The notes beneath the pieces were generated by a model that did not search any database, had not been told where the DNA came from, and saw nothing but the letters and a program-made list of their open reading frames with translations. 64,000 nucleotides of DNA. Origin: Pseudidiomarina insulisalsae (GTDB lineage: Bacteria > Pseudomonadota > Gammaproteobacteria > Enterobacterales > Alteromonadaceae). The stretch is from NCBI RefSeq assembly GCF_003987065.1, contig NZ_PIPY01000001.1, positions 186,001 to 250,000 of the forward strand, read 5' to 3'. A program made the position numbers and the translations under genes. Shown here in pieces: positions 55,570-64,000 of this stretch; the first letter of the stretch is position 1, and every line of letters begins with the position of its first letter.

Positions 55570-55631
55570 CGCCGGCCAATTATGAAGCAAGCATAGTCAA
55601 GCCGCATACAAAAGAATAGAGGAGCCAGCCC

Positions 55632-56345
55632 ATGCGTCCAAGTGGTCGTACTGCCCAGCAAATTCGTCCGGTAACTATTACCCGCAATTACACCCGCCAT
55701 GCCGAAGGTTCGGTGTTGATTGAATTTGGTGACACTAAGGTGCTGTGTACCGCAAGTGTCGACCGCAATGTGCCGCGCTTTTTAAAGGGCAAAGGGCAGG
55801 GCTGGGTGACGGCTGAATACGGCATGCTGCCGCGCTCAACGCACAGCCGCATGGACCGCGAAGCCGCACGGGGCAAGCAAGGTGGCCGCACTGTCGAAAT
55901 TCAGCGTTTGATTGGTCGCTCGCTGCGTGCTTGTGTTGATCTGGCTGCGCTGGGCGAGAACACCATCACCATCGACTGCGACGTGCTTCAGGCCGACGGC
56001 GGCACCCGCACAGCCTCTATTACCGGTGCCTGTGTGGCGCTGGTTGACGCGCTGAACTGGATGCGCAAGCAAGGCTTGGTCAAGACCAATCCGCTGAAAG
56101 GCCTGGTGGCTGCTATCTCGGTCGGCATTTTCGAAGGCCATCCGGTGGCTGATCTGGACTACCCGGAAGACTCCAAAGCCCACACCGACATGAACGTGGT
56201 CATGACCGAAGCTGGCAAGTTTATTGAAATTCAGGGCACCGCCGAGCTTGAGCCTTTTGCACTGGAAGAAATGAACGAGATGCTCGATTTGGCGCGTCAT
56301 GCCATTCGCGAACTCATGGACCTGCAGAAGAAGGCACTTGCTTAA
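55632..56345 (+). CDS. rph: Ribonuclease PH
   Basis: 237 residues (E. coli 238, when not frameshifted). Phosphorolytic 3'-5' exonuclease that trims tRNA 3' ends. Visible: [55 protein letters not shown] with the phosphate-binding Arg, and [19 protein letters not shown]. The frame is intact. Usually directly upstream of pyrE; here one gene intervenes. Confidence 0.97.
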   Translation: MRPSGRTAQQIRPVTITRNYTRHAEGSVLIEFGDTKVLCTASVDRNVPRFLKGKGQGWVTAEYGMLPRSTHSRMDREAARGKQGGRTVEIQRLIGRSLRACVDLAALGENTITIDCDVLQADGGTRTASITGACVALVDALNWMRKQGLVKTNPLKGLVAAISVGIFEGHPVADLDYPEDSKAHTDMNVVMTEAGKFIEIQGTAELEPFALEEMNEMLDLARHAIRELMDLQKKALA

Positions 56346-56431
56346 ACCTACGAAGCCGCCTGGCAAATTCATAGCTCGTCGTCTAAGATTTTTGTTAACT
56401 AAAAACAAACATCGGAAATACAGGCCGAGCT

Positions 56432-57661
56432 ATGAAAACGCTTCAGTATGTGCTTTTTCTTCTAACTCTCTTGGCAGTTACTGCCCTGAGCCTCCTTTCC
56501 ACGGCACATGCCGCATCCGTCGATAATGGCGATCCTTACATTGTCGAAGTTAATGCCCGCGACTACCACTTTGACATGCCCAAGCAGATTAAATCGGGTT
56601 GGGTAACTTTTCGCTTCCATAATAAGGGCGAAGAAATGCATGTGGCGATTATCGGAAAACGCCCCGATGGTGTCGACCCCGAAGACTTTAAAGACGCTAT
56701 CGAGAAGCTTCAGGTAACGCCGAGCATTCCTCAGGGCGGTCCCGGTTTGCACTCGCCGGGGCATGGCAGTGATACCGCTATTTATATGCCACCGGGCGAC
56801 TACGTTATGCTTTGCGGTACGCGTACCGCAGCGGGCCACCAGCATTACCGCCTGGGAATGATGCACTATTTTAAAGTCACCGAAGAGCCCAGCAATGCAC
56901 CTGAGCCAGAGGAAAACGTCAATATGACGCTTTCCATGTACGATGTCTCAACGGATGCCCCATTAAAACCAGGTCACAATACCATTCGAATCAAAAACAA
57001 TACCGGTAATTTTGCTGATGTCCATTTAGTTTCCTTAAACGGCCCAGTAACCATGGCTGACGCGCGTCAGTACCTGGAAACACTCAAAGAACCTGGTCCA
57101 GGCAATTTTATGGGTGGTATTGAGCAGGGCGACCCGGAAAACATTCATTATTTGTCGGTTGATCTGAAAGAAGGCGATTACGGTTTGATATCTCACGAGG
57201 CGGCCGGCTTCGGCATTAACAAGACTTTCAAAGTGTCAGACACTGCATCGGCCATTCCCCGTGACGACATTGACCATGAAATGGTGCTGACTTTCTCAGA
57301 AGACGGCATGACCGGTCCCGACCGTGTGCCCGCAGGTCGCGTACGCATAGTGAACAATACCCTTGACGACCGCGCGCATGCCGCAGTTATTGTACGCCTG
57401 CGTGAGGGAAAAACCCCACGAGACGCTTTAAATTTTATTCTGGGATTAAGTAAGAATATTCAGGACGGTAAATTGGATCCCTTCGATGGACTTAGCAAGC
57501 CTCTTGATGACTTTTTCTTACAGTTGCCAATCCACCTGCCGGAAAACAACATATCGGTCGAGCTCGAGCCAGGTCGCTACGGTTTAATATGCCCTGCCGG
57601 TGCTTCCACTGATGAGGCCCATAGCAAACAAGGTGGCTTACACGAATTCACCGTCTACTAA
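56432..57661 (+). CDS. Exported protein of three cupredoxin-like repeats
   Basis: 409 residues with a signal peptide ending near STAHAAS. Three similar modules are seen at about 28-150, 165-272 and 285-409. Each has a central MHVAII/VHLVSL/HAAVIV strand with a histidine, a long insertion, and a late [13 protein letters not shown]- or [10 protein letters not shown]-type strand ending FKV/FTV, the shape of blue-copper domains. Cys and His occur in modules 1 and 3; module 2 lacks the Cys. Copper binding is possible but not proven. Placed between rph and pyrE. Confidence 0.75.
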   Translation: MKTLQYVLFLLTLLAVTALSLLSTAHAASVDNGDPYIVEVNARDYHFDMPKQIKSGWVTFRFHNKGEEMHVAIIGKRPDGVDPEDFKDAIEKLQVTPSIPQGGPGLHSPGHGSDTAIYMPPGDYVMLCGTRTAAGHQHYRLGMMHYFKVTEEPSNAPEPEENVNMTLSMYDVSTDAPLKPGHNTIRIKNNTGNFADVHLVSLNGPVTMADARQYLETLKEPGPGNFMGGIEQGDPENIHYLSVDLKEGDYGLISHEAAGFGINKTFKVSDTASAIPRDDIDHEMVLTFSEDGMTGPDRVPAGRVRIVNNTLDDRAHAAVIVRLREGKTPRDALNFILGLSKNIQDGKLDPFDGLSKPLDDFFLQLPIHLPENNISVELEPGRYGLICPAGASTDEAHSKQGGLHEFTVY

Positions 57662-57682
57662 AAAGTTAAAGCCATCTAAAGG

Positions 57683-57766
57683 CCTGACTGCGAAGATTTG
57701 GTATAATCGGCGGAACAGTAACCAGTATCCAATAACCAACAACCAACAACCAACAACGCAGTCAGG
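57683..57766 (+). promoter_or_regulatory. pyrE promoter and long-range inverted repeat in its leader
   Basis: An extended -10 element TGGTATAAT lies at 57699-57707. A perfect 10-bp inverted repeat, CCTGACTGCG at 57683-57692 and CGCAGTCAGG at 57757-57766, spans it; the right arm ends 7 nt before the ATG and covers the likely ribosome site (CAGG). Transcripts starting at this promoter lack the left arm, while read-through transcripts carry both, so only the latter could fold and mask the site (inference). Confidence 0.5.
57734..57757 (+). repeat. Heptanucleotide tandem repeat in the pyrE leader
   Basis: AACCAAC is repeated three times at 57734-57754 with a partial fourth copy, between the promoter and the pyrE start codon, within the loop of the inverted repeat. 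Confidence 0.8.
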
Positions 57767-57773
57767 TTTCCTT

Positions 57774-58418
57774 ATGAAACAATATCAAAAAGACTTTATC
57801 AGCTTCGCGATTGAGCGCGGTGTGCTTAAATTCGGCGAGTTTACCCTAAAATCGGGACGCACCAGCCCGTACTTCTTCAATGCCGGCTTGTTTAATCAGG
57901 GCGCGGATCTGGCGCGGCTGGGTCGCTTCTATGCGGCGGCGTTGCAAGACAGCGGTATTGATTACGACGTGTTGTTTGGTCCGGCCTACAAGGGTATTCC
58001 CATTGCCACGGCGGCCGCCATTGCACTGTATGACACTTATCAAAAAGATGTGCCTTACTGCTTTAACCGCAAAGAGAAGAAAACCCATGGTGAGGGCGGC
58101 AACCTGGTAGGCTCGCCGTTAAAAGGCAAGGTCATGCTGGTCGACGATGTGATTACCGCAGGTACGGCCATTCGTGAGTCGATGGAAATCGTAAAGGCCA
58201 ATGACGCACAACTGGCAGGGGTGTTGATTGCGCTTGATCGCCAGGAAAAAGGTCAGGGTGAGTTAAGTGCTATTCAGGAAGTCGAGCGCGACTTCGGTAC
58301 CAAAGTCGTCAGCATTGTGAAGCTGAACGATGTGATTGAGTACTTAAAAGACAGCCCCGAAATGCATCAGCACCTCGAGGCTGTCAAAGCGTATCGCGCT
58401 AAGTACGGCGTCGCTTAA
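57774..58418 (+). CDS. pyrE: Orotate phosphoribosyltransferase
   Basis: 214 residues from the ATG at 57774; the longer frame from 57600 overlaps the preceding gene and adds no conserved sequence. Converts orotate and PRPP to OMP in de novo pyrimidine synthesis. Motifs: [45 protein letters not shown] and the PRPP loop [18 protein letters not shown] near 121-138. Length and order match E. coli PyrE (213). Confidence 0.97.
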   Translation: MKQYQKDFISFAIERGVLKFGEFTLKSGRTSPYFFNAGLFNQGADLARLGRFYAAALQDSGIDYDVLFGPAYKGIPIATAAAIALYDTYQKDVPYCFNRKEKKTHGEGGNLVGSPLKGKVMLVDDVITAGTAIRESMEIVKANDAQLAGVLIALDRQEKGQGELSAIQEVERDFGTKVVSIVKLNDVIEYLKDSPEMHQHLEAVKAYRAKYGVA

Positions 58419-58427
58419 TAAAGCCGC

Positions 58428-60095
58428 TTAAAAACGCTCGGCAGGCGCGTACTGCATGCCAATGCGCGCGTTCTGCACCTGGCACTCGGCACCGGCCAAT
58501 GCGGTTTCGGTGCCTTCACCACCAATCAGGGTCATGGTGAATTGCTGCCATTTCACTTCCACGGTTTCGCGGTCGCGACACAGCAGGCGCAATGAGTCGT
58601 ACAGGCCACGACTGCTGATAAAGTTGGTGGTTGGCTCCACCTGCACCACTTGCGCGTCTTCGGCAAAGCTCACCTCAGTCAAATCGGTACCGGCAAAGCT
58701 GCCGTTCGAACCGGCCATCAGGTAATGGAAGGTCGAAGCGACCGCCAGTTCGTTTTGCTGCGCACCAGCGGCAAAGAACACACCGCGCTCGCCGGTCACT
58801 TTAAAGTCACCTGAACGCAGATTCACCAACAGCGCTGTCGCGGCATCAATACCTACCGCCAAAGGCACGCGGTTGGTCGCCGCCACCCGCAATAAGCGGC
58901 CATGGTTGCCCTGCTCGCCCATATTGGTGTCAAGCGTACCAAAGCGGAACAAACCTGCGCCGCCCATCGGGTGATAGGTTGCGCTGTCTTCACGCAGGTT
59001 GCGCGGGCAGGTGTCGTCTTTATCACAGCCTAAGCCTGGCGCCCGTGTTGCATGCACGCCTTCACGCAGTGCGGCTGCACTGCTACCACCGGTCACCATG
59101 GCGCGGCTGGTCATAACATTGGCCGACATACCGGCAGCGGCAACAATCAGTTGCTCCTCGGCAATGCGCTCGGCAATGCCCACCGCCAGCTCGTTCGGCT
59201 CGTTAAATGGCGTGACCAGCAGCGGGCGCAGCAAGTCAGGGTTACCGTCGGCAAAGTAAATCGCATCAGCATTGCGAATTTGCGTTAAGGCGTCGCCGGC
59301 GTCACAAAAAGCTACCTGACGTACGTGCAAGTCAGCATGCACGGCGGCACGACGGTACGCACCCATTTCACCCGGACGGTATTCGTCGAGCACCTCACAG
59401 GCATTGTCCTCACGTGCGGCCAGCACGGCTTTGTCGAGTGGCAGCCAGGAGGCATCGGCACCTGCACCGGCAAAGGTCTGCAGGTAATAATTGACTAAGT
59501 CCAGACTGTCGCGCTGCGCCGCGGTCACCACCAGAACGTGCGGTGTCTCACCTTCGCTCACCTGCTTTGCCTGCGACACGATGTCGCGCAGGAAGTCCAG
59601 CTGCACCTGCTCTTTGGTGGCCATCAGATTGACGCCAAACTCCACGTCGGTGGGCACGCGCATTTCCAGATGATCAATGATCATATTCCAGTCCGCTTCT
59701 GATAACTGGTCGTACAGATAGCGCGTGGCGCGACGGGTAAATTCTTCCAAAAACACGCGCTCAGAAATAACGTCCTGATTGACGCGGTTGCGCAACAGTT
59801 CAATGGCTTCTTTGACATCGTCACGCACTTCGCTGCGCAGCGGACCCCAGTTCTTAATATCTAAAAGTGGCTCAAGATAGACGTTACTTAAGTTTAAATA
59901 ACGATCGGAGCGCATGGCGTCACGATCAATCCAATCGGTATCGTTGCAGCGCTGCCAGGCCATACTGGAACAGACCTCCAGCCGCTCGCCTAACAATACC
60001 AGCGGATAAAAATTGGTTTTCTCCTGGGCCTGCACCGTCGTACCACCAAATACGGCGGTCAGGGCCAGAGCGCAGGTAAACATCGCTTTGCGCAT
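58428..60095 (-). CDS. Exported cyanophycinase-like (peptidase S51) protein
   Basis: 555 residues with a signal peptide ending near TTVQAQ. The core from about 185 on fits the cyanophycinase family: VLVVTAAQRDS, DAIYFADGNPDLLR, AAAGMSANVMTSRAMVTGG with the nucleophile Ser, and AVGIDAATALLV. In typical members the elbow is GTSAG; here it is GMSAN. An N-terminal region of about 160 residues precedes the core, which alone would be near 270. Cyanophycinases cut Asp-Arg peptides; the substrate here is unknown and might be another amino-acid polymer or peptide. Confidence 0.8.
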   Translation of the reverse strand: MRKAMFTCALALTAVFGGTTVQAQEKTNFYPLVLLGERLEVCSSMAWQRCNDTDWIDRDAMRSDRYLNLSNVYLEPLLDIKNWGPLRSEVRDDVKEAIELLRNRVNQDVISERVFLEEFTRRATRYLYDQLSEADWNMIIDHLEMRVPTDVEFGVNLMATKEQVQLDFLRDIVSQAKQVSEGETPHVLVVTAAQRDSLDLVNYYLQTFAGAGADASWLPLDKAVLAAREDNACEVLDEYRPGEMGAYRRAAVHADLHVRQVAFCDAGDALTQIRNADAIYFADGNPDLLRPLLVTPFNEPNELAVGIAERIAEEQLIVAAAGMSANVMTSRAMVTGGSSAAALREGVHATRAPGLGCDKDDTCPRNLREDSATYHPMGGAGLFRFGTLDTNMGEQGNHGRLLRVAATNRVPLAVGIDAATALLVNLRSGDFKVTGERGVFFAAGAQQNELAVASTFHYLMAGSNGSFAGTDLTEVSFAEDAQVVQVEPTTNFISSRGLYDSLRLLCRDRETVEVKWQQFTMTLIGGEGTETALAGAECQVQNARIGMQYAPAERF

Positions 60096-60244
60096 GTACT
60101 TACTCCTCGTCGACTTGCGTTATGACGCACAGTGTAACACTTTTCATCGCTAACCGAGCTGCTATACTTCTGGGCTAGCTAAGTTATGGTTTTTTGACCC
60201 CAGGTGAGGCGCAGAAGTTGCATTCAAACTCCCGACAATCATTC

Positions 60245-61696
60245 ATGCGCTGTATCGTGCTACTCGCCTTTCTGGTGTTGCCAGCAGCGCATGCGCAGTC
60301 GCCCCAGCCTCAGCCATTAGTTGCCGGCAGCGAAACCCCGGGCGAGATGGTTTTCCGCACCCCTGATCCCTCACCGATTACCCGCTTCGCGGTGCAGTTA
60401 TTGAGTGAAGTCTATGCCGAGCTGGATATTACCCTGCGCTTCATCGAGATGCCGCGTGATCGCAGCCTGACTGAAGCCAATAAAGGCCGAATTGCCGGTG
60501 AGCTGGGACGTATTCCGCGCTTAGGTGAAGAATACAGCAACCTGATCCGCGTCGACTTTCCACTGTTTACCTCGCGCGTCGTGCTGGTGGCGGACCGCCG
60601 CAAGTGTGGTCTTTGTAATTTCGACTCCATTGACAGCTACGCCTACATTGGCGGTACGCAGTCGGTAGAGCAGGTCATCGACGCGCAGGCGTCCAACAAG
60701 CCAAGTATTAAAGCCATTAATTTCGAGCAACTGGAAATGCTCTATGAGAATGGCCGGGTGCAGGCGGTACTTTTAAACGACTTTGAGGCGGCGCAGCTAA
60801 AGAGCATTGACAGTCCTTACACCATTCAGGTGCCTTATACCCGCAACACTGGCTACCATTTCTTGCATAAGCGCTATGCGCATCTGGTGCCGCAAGTCGA
60901 AGCCATTTTACAACGCAAAGCCGAGAACGGCCGTATTGCCGCGCTTAGTCTGGAGACCGGCGCTCAGCTGCTGCCACTGCAAAGCTTTAGCCAGACACCG
61001 CAGTTCGGACCTATTCGCATGACCGGCGGTTTGTTGCATGACCAGGCCAACCTTGGCGGCGGCGGACAGTACTGGCAGCTGGCGCAAATGGTTTTCCGCC
61101 CGGTGTCGACCGATGTCGAGGTTGAGCCGAACAATATTACCCGGGCCTATCGCGGCTATGTTGATGAGCGTTTTGAGGTTTACATTGGCGGCTACACCGT
61201 GGAAGTGCCCTCGCATTCCATTGCCTCGCGCAACCATATCGACTTTGATAAAGCGCTCTATCTGTTTGCGCGCGACGATGCGACGCTTGCAGAAATCAAT
61301 CGCGGTCAGCACAAGCGGCCGATTTGTCATATTGAAGCCTATCAGTACGACCATCTGTTGCCGCCGGGCAATACCTATTACGCCGCCGATAGTCATCTTG
61401 ATTGTTTTGCCATGCTCGATATGGGACGCATGGGCGCGGTGGTAGGCTACCGTGAGAATGTGCCGGACTGGCGTGACTCGCCTTATGTCATGGTGCAGCT
61501 GCGCGAAGCTTTGCCTATCCATATCTATTTTCGCAATAACCCACGCGGGGTGCGCATGCGCGACTGGTTCGACAAAGAATTGCGTCGCCTGGTGGAAAGT
61601 GGTGAGATCCGCACCCTGTATGACGCCGAAATGCTGCACCGTAGTCGGTTTGAACAGAATCTGCCCCGTTCCCAACATCGTCAAGGACCGCAATAG
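60245..61696 (+). CDS. Periplasmic solute-binding-like protein, two domains
   Basis: 483 residues from the ATG at 60245, chosen for its signal peptide (MRCIVLLAFLVLPAAHAQ); no good ribosome site is visible and a TTG at 60218 is possible. Two bacterial type-3 solute-binding domains are seen: the first (about 25-225) with RFAVQLLSEVYAELDITLRFIEMPRDRS, the second (about 260-470) with VDERFEVYIGGYTVEV and LPIHIYFRNNPRGVRMRDWFDKELRRL (seen in blocks). No permease or ATPase gene is adjacent. Likely an amino-acid-type binding or sensing protein. Its stop directly precedes trmL. Confidence 0.75.
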   Translation: MRCIVLLAFLVLPAAHAQSPQPQPLVAGSETPGEMVFRTPDPSPITRFAVQLLSEVYAELDITLRFIEMPRDRSLTEANKGRIAGELGRIPRLGEEYSNLIRVDFPLFTSRVVLVADRRKCGLCNFDSIDSYAYIGGTQSVEQVIDAQASNKPSIKAINFEQLEMLYENGRVQAVLLNDFEAAQLKSIDSPYTIQVPYTRNTGYHFLHKRYAHLVPQVEAILQRKAENGRIAALSLETGAQLLPLQSFSQTPQFGPIRMTGGLLHDQANLGGGGQYWQLAQMVFRPVSTDVEVEPNNITRAYRGYVDERFEVYIGGYTVEVPSHSIASRNHIDFDKALYLFARDDATLAEINRGQHKRPICHIEAYQYDHLLPPGNTYYAADSHLDCFAMLDMGRMGAVVGYRENVPDWRDSPYVMVQLREALPIHIYFRNNPRGVRMRDWFDKELRRLVESGEIRTLYDAEMLHRSRFEQNLPRSQHRQGPQ

Positions 61697-62161
61697 ATGT
61701 TTCACATTGCTCTGCATACTCCGGTCATGCCCGCAAATACGGGCAATATTATCCGCTTATCTGCCAATAACGGCTGTCAGCTGCACCTGATTGAGCCGCT
61801 GGGCTTTGACTTTGAAGAGAAGAAGCTGCGCCGCGCCGGCCTTGATTATCATGATTTAAGTCACGTCGAGCGTTACCCCGACTTTGCCACCTTTAAACAA
61901 GCCATGGCTGGCCGGCCGATGTTTGCCTGCACCACCAAAGGCAGCAGTAACTACACCAGCGTCAGCTATCCGCCTGAATGCGTGTTGTTGTTCGGCTCAG
62001 AAACCAGCGGCCTGCCCGATCCTGTACTGGCACAATTTCAGCCAGAGCAGCGCATTCGTATTCCGATGATGCCGAATAACCGCTCGTTGAACCTGGCCAA
62101 CGCGGTGGCGATTATCAGTTATGAAGCCTGGCGCCAGAACGGCTTTGCCGGAGGCGCATAG
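61697..62161 (+). CDS. trmL: tRNA (cytidine/uridine-34-2'-O)-methyltransferase TrmL
   Basis: 154 residues, a minimal SPOUT methyltransferase. Family sequence: [52 protein letters not shown] and [18 protein letters not shown], forming the trefoil-knot SAM site. Modifies the wobble base of leucine tRNAs in E. coli. The ATG directly follows the preceding stop and the stop overlaps the fieF GTG by 1 bp. Confidence 0.96.
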   Translation: MFHIALHTPVMPANTGNIIRLSANNGCQLHLIEPLGFDFEEKKLRRAGLDYHDLSHVERYPDFATFKQAMAGRPMFACTTKGSSNYTSVSYPPECVLLFGSETSGLPDPVLAQFQPEQRIRIPMMPNNRSLNLANAVAIISYEAWRQNGFAGGA

Positions 62162-63129
62162 TGAGCAAGCAACGTGACTACGCTTTTTGGGTCAAACTGG
62201 CCACCCGTGCTTCGGTAACGGTGGCGCTGACCCTGGTCGTGGTTAAATTATGGGCCTGGCTGGCCACCGATGCCGCCAGTATGCTTGCCTCCGCCACCGA
62301 CTCCATGCTTGACGGCTTAGCAGCTCTATTTACTTTCTTCTCAGTACGTTATGCGTTACAGCCCGCTGACCGGGAGCATCGCTTCGGCCATGGTAAAGCC
62401 GAGTCGCTGGCGGCCCTGGTGCAATCGGCGCTGATTACCGGTTCGGCGCTACTGTTATTAGTTCACAGTGCGCAACAGCTGATTGAAGGCACTCAGGTGC
62501 AGCGCGCTGACTTGGGTGTTTACGTGTCCCTGCTGGCAATTGTACTTACCTTAGGCCTGGTACTCATTCAGCGCCTTGCCATTCGCTATACCCAGTCCAA
62601 AGCCATCGCCGCCGACCAGTTGCACTTTCAGTCTGACCTGCTGCTCAACACCGCGGTCATTGCCGCTTTGCTGTTAAGTGCCTACGGTTGGTATTGGGCC
62701 GACTCGTTGTTTGCCATTCTGATTGCGGTTTATCTGATGTGGGGCGCCATTCGCATTGGCTGGGAAGCCTTCCAGGCGCTGATGGACCGCGAGTTGCCCG
62801 ACGTCGATAAAGAGAAAATTGTCGAGGTACTACAAGGTACCGATGGCATTCACGGCTGGCATGATTTGCGCACCCGCGCCTCGGGGCCGACCCGCTTTAT
62901 TCAGTGTCATGTGGAATTAGAAGACGAGTTGTCGCTGTATGCTGCGCATGCCATTGCCGATGGCGCGGAAAAACGCCTACGCGAGCTGTTTCCCGACACC
63001 GATGTCATTATTCACATGGATCCGCTGTCGGTGGTAGCGAAAAGCCGCGAATCAGCTAGCGATACTCGCCCTGAATCCAGCGCAGAAACGCCTCTACCGT
63101 TGGCTGACGATAATCGTCACTCTCAATAA
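62161..63129 (+). CDS. fieF: Cation-diffusion-facilitator metal exporter
   Basis: 322 residues from a GTG, six membrane helices. The metal site is visible as SATDSMLDG (two Asp, helix 2) and DQLHFQSDLLLN (His and Asp, helix 5), the FieF/YiiP arrangement for iron and zinc export by proton antiport, with the cytosolic C-terminal domain to ~HMDPLSVV. A disordered tail of about 35 residues is encoded mostly in the 74-bp overlap with the convergent hydrolase gene. Confidence 0.93.
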   Translation: MSKQRDYAFWVKLATRASVTVALTLVVVKLWAWLATDAASMLASATDSMLDGLAALFTFFSVRYALQPADREHRFGHGKAESLAALVQSALITGSALLLLVHSAQQLIEGTQVQRADLGVYVSLLAIVLTLGLVLIQRLAIRYTQSKAIAADQLHFQSDLLLNTAVIAALLLSAYGWYWADSLFAILIAVYLMWGAIRIGWEAFQALMDRELPDVDKEKIVEVLQGTDGIHGWHDLRTRASGPTRFIQCHVELEDELSLYAAHAIADGAEKRLRELFPDTDVIIHMDPLSVVAKSRESASDTRPESSAETPLPLADDNRHSQ

Positions 63130-64000
63130 GCAGCTCGTGGCGCGCGCCGGCAACTTTTTGCAGCCGGCTTTTTGGATGCGATAGTGCGCAGACGAATTCA
63201 CATTGGCGCTGAGGGTCCACCACCTGATCGCCACCGGCCTGGACCACAAGCACCGGTATGTGAATATCACCGGCCTCACCAATAGCGCGGCGACTGGCCG
63301 ACAGCGCCTGTGCCACCCAGCGAAAACTCGGTCCACCCAGCTGTGCCTCGGGGTGTTGCTGATACAACTGGCGGAACATCTGATAGCGCGCTGCACTGTG
63401 GCTCAGTTCATTGTGCGCAAAGGGTACTTCCACATAGTCGCCGGTGCCAAATATATACCAGGGCCGACGCGGGGTAAGTAAACGGTTCAGAAACGCCCCC
63501 GAATGCGCAAAGGCAACCGCTGCCCAGTGCGGAATACGCCCGGTCTGGATGCCAAACATAGGTGAGCAGAGTACCGCCGATTTCACTTTATGTGGATAGC
63601 GCGCCAGATACAACGCAGCAATCGCGCCGCCCATGGAGTGCGCCAGCACATGTACCGGCAAGTCGGCCGGGTACTTTGTGTGCATAACAGCTTCGACTGC
63701 ACGGGCAAAAGCTGCGAAGTCGTCGACAAAGTCGTCGAAATGCTCGACATGGCCATTATGTCGGTTCGGTCCCAGGCGATCGGAAAACCCCTGCCCGCGG
63801 TGATCAAGAATTGCCACCGCGTAGCCCAGTTGACCCAGCTCCCATACCAGCTCGGGATACTTGATCGCGCCTTCAATGCGGCCGGGACTAAGCAGCACAA
63901 TGCCTTTGGCGCGGTCGGGCTGAATCAGAAAGTAGCGTAAGGTGACATTGTGCGGGCGTTGCAGATCAAACATCTGCACGTGCTCTTGCCAGTAAGGCAT
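63056..64000 (-). CDS. pldB: Lysophospholipase L2-like alpha/beta hydrolase (may extend past window)
   Basis: 314 residues seen; the first Met lies exactly at the window edge, so the true start may be further upstream. The serine-lipase elbow is AHSMGG near residue 121, with GRIEGAIKYPELVWEL and LDHRGQGFSDR early and GDQVVDPQ and ARHELLIE providing the likely Asp and His. PldB-type enzymes deacylate lysophospholipids at the inner membrane. Its 3' end overlaps fieF by 74 bp on the other strand. Confidence 0.85.
   Translation of the reverse strand: MPYWQEHVQMFDLQRPHNVTLRYFLIQPDRAKGIVLLSPGRIEGAIKYPELVWELGQLGYAVAILDHRGQGFSDRLGPNRHNGHVEHFDDFVDDFAAFARAVEAVMHTKYPADLPVHVLAHSMGGAIAALYLARYPHKVKSAVLCSPMFGIQTGRIPHWAAVAFAHSGAFLNRLLTPRRPWYIFGTGDYVEVPFAHNELSHSAARYQMFRQLYQQHPEAQLGGPSFRWVAQALSASRRAIGEAGDIHIPVLVVQAGGDQVVDPQRQCEFVCALSHPKSRLQKVAGARHELLIESDDYRQPTVEAFLRWIQGEYR

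Noticed and set aside
57734-57757. Possible CRISPR-like short repeats
   Set aside because: The 7-bp units are directly abutting without spacers, so this is a simple tandem repeat. No cas gene is present in the window.

Overview
The window comes from a Gram-negative gammaproteobacterium. Inference: the gene content and protein style (upp, yicC/rph/pyrE, trmL, fieF, pldB, DUF885, CPXCG protein) look like Alteromonadales, perhaps Idiomarinaceae; no 16S or tRNA gene is present to test this. Most of the window is core chromosome, interrupted by one very large operon and one accessory/defence island.

Layout. 1-5.8 kb: 3'-truncated Cache-type sensor, upp, osmC, a secreted serine hydrolase, a b-type cytochrome with a PepSY lipoprotein, a small membrane protein and an SDR. 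6.0-11.7 kb: a CzcCBA heavy-metal efflux operon preceded by a small His-rich exported protein, closed by a strong terminator shared with a CPXCG protein. 12.1-30.5 kb: seven same-strand genes, every neighbouring pair overlapping, built around homologues of the poly-gamma-glutamate synthase subunits PgsB/CapB and PgsC/CapC. 30.5-38 kb: housekeeping genes, a DUF4097 repeat lipoprotein, a yefM-yoeB toxin-antitoxin pair with a recognisable operator, a DUF885 lipoprotein, a CaCA-type exchanger, rlmA and a secreted protein. 38.2-54.4 kb: accessory island with a SEC-C protein, DUF6880-like protein, SDR, glutathionyl-hydroquinone reductase, AbiEi/AbiEii, a HEPN-like protein, a methyltransferase-HNH fusion, a PLD-helicase-DUF3427 protein, a NERD protein, nested IS66/IS21/IS3-type remnants and a nuclease-like DUF5655 protein. 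54.6-64 kb: yicC, rph, a triple-repeat exported protein, pyrE, a cyanophycinase-like protein, a double periplasmic-binding protein, trmL, fieF and a lysophospholipase-like hydrolase.

Main discovery candidate. The 18.4-kb operon encodes, in order: a CHASE2-like/GAF/PAS sensor ending in a degenerate histidine-kinase ATPase; a PgsC/CapC protein in which the membrane module is tandemly duplicated and fused to a large soluble region; an inner-membrane-anchored periplasmic beta-rich protein; an exported hydrolase-like protein whose fold appears twice, in residue-depleted form, in the PgsC fusion; a 1,480-residue exported protein ending in a probable outer-membrane beta-barrel; a 1,399-residue protein with a PgsB/CapB amide-ligase core inside long helical extensions; and a DEDDh exonuclease. 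I infer an envelope-spanning machine that makes and exports a poly-gamma-glutamate-like polyamide, controlled by direct protein contact with the pseudo-kinase sensor. No CapA/PgsA gene is present, and the polymer is unknown.

The island shows layered turnover: a degraded fragment of the methyltransferase-HNH gene lies 6.8 kb upstream of the intact copy, and IS remnants are inserted into one another.
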